This document shows, in pieces, positions 46,869 through 52,373 of a stretch of 52,373 nt of DNA. How positions within the stretch are numbered: the first letter of the stretch is position 1; the number at the start of each line of letters is the position of its first letter. The notes beneath the pieces were generated by a model that saw only the letters and a list, made by a program, of their open reading frames with translations, was not told the DNA's origin and did not search any database. This stretch comes from Rhodospirillales bacterium (lineage in GTDB: Bacteria; Pseudomonadota; Alphaproteobacteria; UBA8366; Aestuariispiraceae): contig NZSA01000051.1 in the NCBI GenBank assembly GCA_002696645.1, positions 544-52,916 of the forward strand, written 5' to 3'. The translations under genes were made by a program, and so were the position numbers.

Positions 46869-49800
46869 TTGACGCTGCCGGACCTATTTATTCGAGGCAT
46901 GTGGGGCGAAACAGTGGAGCGGACTTTCTGGATACAGGGGCGAACAGGGCGCTATTGGCAGAACCTGGAAAGCCTTGAGAGTGACCAGACCGCTATCATT
47001 CGATTGGGCGCGCTGATCAGTCAGGATCGTTATGACGAATTGCGCCTGGTGCAGGCGCAGGTTTCCGCAATAACCGGCGACACAACCTATACCAATATTG
47101 TGACAGTGCGCGACGGACAGGTTGTTGATTCTCCCATGCTGCGCGCGCAGGCATCCGGAGGCGATCCCGGTCTGTCAGAGGACGATCAGGAGAACGCCAA
47201 CCGCGATTATGGATCTGAAATTGCAGCCCAACAATTCTCCGGCGAGGAAGATACCCTGGACCCGGCGCAACACCCGCAACTGCGCTTCTGGCCCACACCG
47301 AAACCGGAAAACATGCAAGGCCGCCTGGGGCTGGGGGGTGAAAACCGCTGGGTAGGTGATACAGATCACGCGGAAGACTATTTTCCGCAGGACCATCAGG
47401 CACAACCGCGCCCCGAAACGAAGTCCAAAGGGCCTGACGAAAATCCTGATCAGGCGGAACCGCAGCGCCCCAAACGGCGCACGGCGAAATTTGTACCGCA
47501 CACGACGGTGCACAGCGCCACCGCTGCGTCTCAGCCCCCCTTTGACCATGATTTGAATGAGGACCTCAGGGACGAATTGGAAACCATTCGCGAATGGACC
47601 TTCCCTGCGGAATTAAGTGAGGATGAGGCCGCAATCGTAGGCGATTACGATCCCCGTGTCGCGTCGATGCAGGACATCCCACCTCCGCTAACTAAGTCCA
47701 CGCAAAGGACCGCCGCAAAGGGGCGCGCTGAGAAACCAACCCCGACGGCGCAAAAAGAAAAGCCGACGCATCTGGCGGCTGATCCGGATCGCAGAGCCAA
47801 GGATACAGCCCCCCGACCGGATCGCTTTCGTCTGTTTGGTCGCGAAAAAAGCGCCAGACGCGCGGCCAGCCGAGCAAACCCGTCGCCCAGTGACGCCGGG
47901 CGTCGACACTCAGACAATCCTACCGGACGCGTTGCCTTGATGAGTGGTGTCTTTGCGGGGGCCCTGGCTACGGGCCTGGCCCTGTCAGCGATTAATCCTG
48001 ATTTCGCAGGACGCGTCTTTGCCAGTATTTCAGGCCAGGTTGGCGAAATGCTGCCACGGACCAACTTAATTGATGCCATCGCCAATGGCGACCTGCCCAC
48101 GGTGCGCGCGCGTCTGGCCGAAGGCGTTGATCCCAACAGCTTGGATTCAGAAGGCAACCCCGCCCTGCTGCGCGCGGCACGGTCCGGCAATCTGGCGGCG
48201 GTCAGCCTGCTGTTACAGGCCGGGGCTGATCCCACCCTGCCAACTCAGGATGGACGATCCGTGCTGCATCGTATTGCCGCCGAAGGACGAGGTCAGGCCC
48301 TGCAGAGAATGATTGATGCCGGTGCCCCGGTCGATCTGGCCGGTGGCGTTTATGGATGTCTGACGCCCCTATCCGTCGCCGCCGCCAATGGCCGCGTGCG
48401 GGCGGCAACCCTTCTTGCAGAGCGGGGGGCCAGCTTTGAGGAACAGCGGGGATGTTCCGTCGGACCGATGGAGATTGCCGCCGCCCATCCGCATGTCTTA
48501 GCGCGTCTGGAACAGATGCGTGCAGAGCGGGATGCGCTGCTGCAAATGGCGGGGGCCAATGCAAAATCGGATACCCCGACCCGGTCTGGAACGGCGCTGG
48601 TCACGGCGTCGAACGTGCCACAGCAGGCTGACGCGAAACCAAATACCCCCCAGACGGAGCCTGCGGAGAAATCCATTCCAGAAGCCCTGGACAGACAAAC
48701 GCTTGCATCCTTGGAAGCGCCCCCTGAACTGGAGGCCCCACAAGATAACTTTACCGCCCCGCCTTCCACTAAGGCGCAACCGGGTGAAAATTCGGTCTTC
48801 CTGCCCCCCAGCAAGCCCGATTCAAATGTGGAAAAACCGGCAGAACCAGCGCAAACCGCCAGTGCATCGGCGCTGAGCCCCCGCGTCTTTAAAAGCAAAC
48901 TTAAGACGGCGATTGATTCCGCTGATAAGGGGGCTGTTGTCGCCTTACTGGGATCACCGCCGCCCGGCTTCACCCTGGATGAAGCAAAATTTGCGGTTGA
49001 AGACGGTTTTGGTTCTGGCGTGCGCACCGCCTTGGAACAAGCTGCATTGCACGGCCAAACAGATATCGTAAAACTGCTGGCCGACGATGGCGCGTCCATC
49101 CCGCCGCGTCTGATCCATCGAATTGTTCAACATTCAGACCGCCCGGAACTGGCAGGCATGTTAAGCACCCTGCTGGAAGAAGGCGCGGACCCGAATGGCA
49201 TGTCTGATGGCCTGACACCACTGATGCGCGCCTCGTTGCGCGGGGATCCGCAAACCGCCTATGTCCTGATGGCCTTTGGCGCGGACCCTGCCATGGTTTC
49301 TACGGATGGGCGTCTGGCGTCTGATTTTGCCAAGGAATCCGGACGGGCCGATCTGGAAGAACGACTGGTTCTGGCCGCTGCAGAGCCGCAATATCGCAAG
49401 TTGATGATGGGGCTCAGCTGGTCAGACACCCTGTCTTCCCTGCGCGACAAAATTGAGGTCTGTAAGGACATTGGCGATGATTTCACCGCCTGCAAGCTGA
49501 ACATCACAAGCTGGTTGAGCGACGCCAAGGTCATCGTTGCCCAGTTCGACCGCAAGACATCCAATCGTCTGGTCGCCCTGCAGATCGACAGCCGCCCCTT
49601 TTCCACGCCCGAAAATGCGATGGACCGGTTCGAATTTGCCCGCCGCGCCATTCAGGAACGTATTCCAGCCAGCCATGCAGGCTTCCTGACAACGGAAGTC
49701 AGCAGCAAGATGAGCCTGTTTCAGTCCTTGCGACCGGAGGTCAATCAAGGACGCTTTTTCAGCTATTGGCCGGATCAGGATCGTCGTCGCCCCGTCTTCG

Positions 49801-49880
49801 TTCACCTGAAACTGACTGGTCTGGACGACAGCCATGGCTTCTATCGCATCGTGATCGGCAATCCGTTCCGCGCCAGTTAG
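46869..49880 (+). CDS. Single-pass membrane protein with two ankyrin-repeat blocks
   Basis: A 1003-residue protein starting with TTG, 6 nt after AGGAG. Layout: a small N-terminal domain (1-90, 'PDLFIRGMWGETVERTFWIQ'); a long polar, probably disordered stretch (about 95-355); one membrane helix (about 357-378, 'VALMSGVFAGALATGLALSA'); ankyrin block 1 (about 398-540, e.g. 'GNPALLRAARSGNLAAVSLL'); a Pro/Ala/Gln-rich linker; ankyrin block 2 (about 673-837, e.g. 'GLTPLMRASLRGDPQTAYVL'); and a C-terminal domain (about 840-1003) with 'VCKDIGDDFTACKLNI' Cys pair. The positive residues before the helix place the ankyrin part in the periplasm. Protein binding is likely; the specific role is not known. 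Confidence 0.8.
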   Translation: MTLPDLFIRGMWGETVERTFWIQGRTGRYWQNLESLESDQTAIIRLGALISQDRYDELRLVQAQVSAITGDTTYTNIVTVRDGQVVDSPMLRAQASGGDPGLSEDDQENANRDYGSEIAAQQFSGEEDTLDPAQHPQLRFWPTPKPENMQGRLGLGGENRWVGDTDHAEDYFPQDHQAQPRPETKSKGPDENPDQAEPQRPKRRTAKFVPHTTVHSATAASQPPFDHDLNEDLRDELETIREWTFPAELSEDEAAIVGDYDPRVASMQDIPPPLTKSTQRTAAKGRAEKPTPTAQKEKPTHLAADPDRRAKDTAPRPDRFRLFGREKSARRAASRANPSPSDAGRRHSDNPTGRVALMSGVFAGALATGLALSAINPDFAGRVFASISGQVGEMLPRTNLIDAIANGDLPTVRARLAEGVDPNSLDSEGNPALLRAARSGNLAAVSLLLQAGADPTLPTQDGRSVLHRIAAEGRGQALQRMIDAGAPVDLAGGVYGCLTPLSVAAANGRVRAATLLAERGASFEEQRGCSVGPMEIAAAHPHVLARLEQMRAERDALLQMAGANAKSDTPTRSGTALVTASNVPQQADAKPNTPQTEPAEKSIPEALDRQTLASLEAPPELEAPQDNFTAPPSTKAQPGENSVFLPPSKPDSNVEKPAEPAQTASASALSPRVFKSKLKTAIDSADKGAVVALLGSPPPGFTLDEAKFAVEDGFGSGVRTALEQAALHGQTDIVKLLADDGASIPPRLIHRIVQHSDRPELAGMLSTLLEEGADPNGMSDGLTPLMRASLRGDPQTAYVLMAFGADPAMVSTDGRLASDFAKESGRADLEERLVLAAAEPQYRKLMMGLSWSDTLSSLRDKIEVCKDIGDDFTACKLNITSWLSDAKVIVAQFDRKTSNRLVALQIDSRPFSTPENAMDRFEFARRAIQERIPASHAGFLTTEVSSKMSLFQSLRPEVNQGRFFSYWPDQDRRRPVFVHLKLTGLDDSHGFYRIVIGNPFRAS

Positions 49881-49932
49881 GGTGGTGCGTGGTTATTCAC
49901 AGGTCATGTTATGTATTAATGCGACGGTCGTG

Positions 49933-51090
49933 TCAGCCCTTTGACCAGGCTATAAGCGCCTCTGCAGCGGCGCTCACTTCCTGCCTAGTGCCTGCAAAGG
50001 AAAACCGCACCGTACGATTGCCCCGCACGGCATCAAAATCCAATCCAGGCGTGATCGCGACGCCGGTTTCTTTCAGGATACGGGCACAGAATTCCACACT
50101 GTCATCGGTCCGGTCGCTGACATCCGCATAGATGTAGAATGCCCCATCAGATGGGGCCAGATCTGTAAACCCGGCTTTCGGCAATTCCTGCAACAGCAAG
50201 CGCCGATTTTCCGCATAGCGTTCAATATTGGCCTGTAATTCCTCCTGGCAGTCAAAGGCCGCAACGGCGGCAAGCTGACTAAGGGTCGGGGGGGAAATAA
50301 ACAGGTTCTGCGCCAGGCTTTCCACCGCCCGCAGCAGATCCGGCGGCACAATCAACCATCCAAGCCGCCAGCCTGTCATACAGAAGTATTTTGAAAAACT
50401 GTTCACTACAATTGCCGAAGGGTCCAATTGCGCCGCTGTGACGGGCTCCATGCCATAGGAGATCCCGTGATAAATTTCGTCAGACACGACGCGAATACCA
50501 TTGTCACGACAGCAAGTCAGCAAATCCTGCATTGCCTGTCTGTCCAACATCGTCCCTGTTGGATTTGATGGAGATGCAACGATCAAGCCGTCCAGCGGAC
50601 CCTCTTCCAGGGCCTTTTCAATCAGGGCCGGGGTCGGCTGAAACCGTTCCTTGGGTCCTGCTGGCAGCATCACCGGATCAATGCCCAGGGCATTTAGAAT
50701 GTGTCGGTAACAGGGATATCCAGGCTGCGCCAGGGCCACCCGATCACCGGGATCAAAGGCCGACAGAAAGCTTAGGATAAAGCCGCAGGATGAACCCGTC
50801 GTCACCACAACCTGAGAGGCGGGAACGGAAATACCATAAAAATCCTGATAGTGCCCGGCAATCGCGGCGCGCAAGTCTGGAATGCCCAAAGCTGTCGTAT
50901 AGCCAATCCGATCCGTATCCAGCGCCTTATGGGCGGCTGCGATAACGCCTTTTGGGGCAGGCGTTCCGGGTTGGCCGACCTCCAGATGAAAGACCGCGTC
51001 CCCCTGCTGTTCCCGCTCCGCTGCGGCGCGCATGACTTCCATTACCATAAAGGCGGGAATATGCCCGCGACTGCCAACTTTTAACACCAT
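49933..51090 (-). CDS. Class I/II PLP aminotransferase
   Basis: A 385-residue fold-type I aminotransferase. The N-terminal 'FHLEVGQPGTPAPKGVIAAA', 'GYTTALGIPDLRAAIAGHYQ', 'VVTTGSSCGFILSFLSAFDP', 'VASPSNPTGTMLDRQAMQDL', 'RVVSDEIYHGISYG' and the PLP lysine in 'NSFSKYFCMTGWRLGWLIVP' are standard; the C-terminal 'RFSFAGTRQEVSAAAEALIA' carries the carboxylate-binding Arg. Substrate is not readable; aspartate/tyrosine/alanine-type transaminases are candidates. It begins 8 nt after the gamma-glutamyltransferase-like gene, suggesting an operon. Confidence 0.9.
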   Translation of the reverse strand: MVLKVGSRGHIPAFMVMEVMRAAAEREQQGDAVFHLEVGQPGTPAPKGVIAAAHKALDTDRIGYTTALGIPDLRAAIAGHYQDFYGISVPASQVVVTTGSSCGFILSFLSAFDPGDRVALAQPGYPCYRHILNALGIDPVMLPAGPKERFQPTPALIEKALEEGPLDGLIVASPSNPTGTMLDRQAMQDLLTCCRDNGIRVVSDEIYHGISYGMEPVTAAQLDPSAIVVNSFSKYFCMTGWRLGWLIVPPDLLRAVESLAQNLFISPPTLSQLAAVAAFDCQEELQANIERYAENRRLLLQELPKAGFTDLAPSDGAFYIYADVSDRTDDSVEFCARILKETGVAITPGLDFDAVRGNRTVRFSFAGTRQEVSAAAEALIAWSKG

Positions 51091-51098
51091 CGCGACCC

Positions 51099-52373
51099 TT
51101 AGCCTCCACTCTCATCCGAGAAGGATGAAAGCCCGTAGCCCCGGTTGTCATGCACCACACGGCACAGGGCGGATCGACTGCTGGACCCGGTCACCCCATT
51201 GGGACAATGAATTGCAGAGGCCTGACCAGGCCAGGTCAGCCGCGAAACAGGATGGCCTCGTGCCGTCAGGGATGCGGCTAAATCGTCGCCCCCTTCCTTT
51301 TCCACCAACACGGCATCTGGAACATCAACCGCCAGGAAACGTGGCTCCGATATGGCCGTATCCAAAGGTTTTCCGGCCAAAAGGGTATCAGCCATGATCT
51401 GTATCTTGGATGCCGGGGCTAATGGCCCGCCGCCCGTGGCCAGCCCAAACCGAAAGGTTAACGTCCCGGTATTGATGACCATAGCAGGGCTCAGGCTAAG
51501 GGGATTGCGCCCCCGCAAACCGGGCGCTGCGGCCAGCAGAATACCCGTCCCCGGTGCCACCCGTCCGGTGCCAAACGGGTTATACAGCGTCAGGTCACAG
51601 ACAACCGCCATCCCGTTGCGATCCACCGCCACAAAACCGGTGCCAGAAATCACCTCCGCCAATTGCCGGCCCTTTGGATCCAGCTCTGCACCGGGTGTTG
51701 CACGGGTTGGTGAATAATTCGCCATCAATCCAGCAACGCGATCCGGATCCAGCACATCTTCCAACGGCAGGGTCGATGAATATCCCTCTCCCAGCCAGGT
51801 TTTGCGATCTGCGGCGGCCCGCTTCATCACCTCTGCCAGCAGATGCGCGCGTTCTTCCGGCGCCGCATCGGCATAGCGGTCATCGTCAATCAACATACGC
51901 CACATCACGCCCAGCATAGGACCAGCAGCAGCCGGTGGTGGGGCCAGATTTAACTCATCATCCCCAAAGGGAACGATCAGCGGCAAACGCCATGTCGGGG
52001 TGTAATTGCGCAATTCTTCATATGTTAAACTTCCCCCAGCCTGTTGGACGCCATCCACAATCCGACGGGCCATGGCCCCATTATAAAAGGTACCTGCTCC
52101 TCCGGCCCGTATCTGTCCCAACACAGCACCCAATTCGGGTTGGCTGAGTATATCACCTTCCCCGACCAGCCGACCAGACGGGGCGAAAATGGCACGTGCA
52201 GCAGGTTCACCATATAACGGCTCAGCAGCCCGCGACATTTCAACCGCAAGCGCCCGGGAAACACGATGCCCCAACCGCGCCATGCGTTCTGCGGGGGAAA
52301 CGACCCCAGACCAGGGAAACTGACCATAGCGCGCATGCAGGGCAGCCATTCCCCGCACCAGTGTTGGAATGGC
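51099..52373 (-). CDS. Gamma-glutamyltransferase-like protein, 5' end beyond window
   Basis: At least 419 residues; the 5' part (signal peptide and start of the large subunit) lies beyond the right edge, because the visible sequence already begins within family-conserved 'ARYGQFPWSGVVSPAERMAR'. Later motifs 'ELRNYTPTWRLPLIV', 'LNLAPPPAAAGPMLGVMWRM' and the small-subunit start region 'GTGFVAVDRNGMAVVCDLTL' with 'NPFGTGRVAPGTGILLAA' identify the GGT fold, which hydrolyses or transfers gamma-glutamyl groups, usually in the periplasm. The canonical T-T-H at the cleavage site is here G-T-G, so self-processing is uncertain. Next gene is an aminotransferase, 8 nt on. Confidence 0.82.
   Translation of the reverse strand, partial: AIPTLVRGMAALHARYGQFPWSGVVSPAERMARLGHRVSRALAVEMSRAAEPLYGEPAARAIFAPSGRLVGEGDILSQPELGAVLGQIRAGGAGTFYNGAMARRIVDGVQQAGGSLTYEELRNYTPTWRLPLIVPFGDDELNLAPPPAAAGPMLGVMWRMLIDDDRYADAAPEERAHLLAEVMKRAAADRKTWLGEGYSSTLPLEDVLDPDRVAGLMANYSPTRATPGAELDPKGRQLAEVISGTGFVAVDRNGMAVVCDLTLYNPFGTGRVAPGTGILLAAAPGLRGRNPLSLSPAMVINTGTLTFRFGLATGGGPLAPASKIQIMADTLLAGKPLDTAISEPRFLAVDVPDAVLVEKEGGDDLAASLTARGHPVSRLTWPGQASAIHCPNGVTGSSSRSALCRVVHDNRGYGLSSFSDESGG

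Overview
The window is ordinary-density bacterial chromosome, most likely from an alphaproteobacterium, possibly Rhodospirillales-like (order-level placement is inference). The evidence is the ispH-thrB-rnhA gene order, a class II (plant-type) DAHP synthase, a tandem glycine riboswitch ahead of gcvT-gcvH-gcvP with a single-chain GcvP, a GlnE adenylyltransferase, DUF3772/MscS and PAS_5-type proteins, and 'CCCCGGATCAAGTCCGGGG' palindromic intergenic repeats. Base composition looks moderately GC-rich throughout, with visibly AT-richer patches at about 14160-14270 and 25147-26010.

Layout, left to right. (1) 39-8429, all on the minus strand: a type VI secretion ClpV ATPase at the left edge, a 0.7 kb repeat-filled gap, then glnE followed by a GST and an FAD amino-acid-oxidase-like enzyme. 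(2) 8529-14158, plus strand: a giant AsmA/YhdP-like envelope protein, a phytanoyl-CoA-dioxygenase-like enzyme translationally coupled to a DMSP-lyase-type cupin, and sufE. (3) 14209-15716: an arginase-fold protein with altered metal-site residues plus a MarR regulator, preceded by a clear promoter and overlapping dyads; this looks like a self-contained regulated insert. (4) 15733-18141, minus: ispH-thrB-rnhA. (5) 18316-20204, plus: a double-CDGSH protein, a lipoprotein and an AbrB-family membrane protein. (6) 20201-25110: promoter, two glycine aptamers, terminator and the glycine cleavage genes gcvT, gcvH, gcvP. (7) 25147-27728: an orphan AT-rich PD-(D/E)XK-like protein, a TauD-type dioxygenase, a YrhK-like protein and a GFA-family protein. 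(8) 27941-34579: leuB, DUF2238, an acyltransferase, a CBS-pair protein, and mutL overlapping pgi. (9) 34655-42272: MscS channel, PAS protein, nicotinate phosphoribosyltransferase, DAHP synthase, a small DUF3012-like lipoprotein, glutathione reductase. (10) 42380-44031: a thioredoxin-fold ferredoxin, an unknown secreted protein and a secreted VWA protein in one tight plus-strand cluster. (11) 44074-46672: an XRE regulator, then folP-folK facing away from folB. (12) 46735-52373: three stacked dyads, a 1003-residue membrane protein with two ankyrin blocks, then a gamma-glutamyltransferase-like gene (running off the right edge) and a class I aminotransferase.

The most distinct signals are the complete glycine-riboswitch/terminator control element, the arginase-like/MarR pair with its operator-like dyads, the orphan nuclease-like gene, the PhyH-DMSP lyase-like pair, the ferredoxin/secreted/VWA trio and the ankyrin membrane protein. 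Several starts are non-standard (ATT, CTG, TTG, GTG) and were chosen from Shine-Dalgarno placement and family N-termini. No tRNA, rRNA, insertion sequence or CRISPR array was found. I do not see a complete, clearly new multi-gene defence or secretion system in this window.
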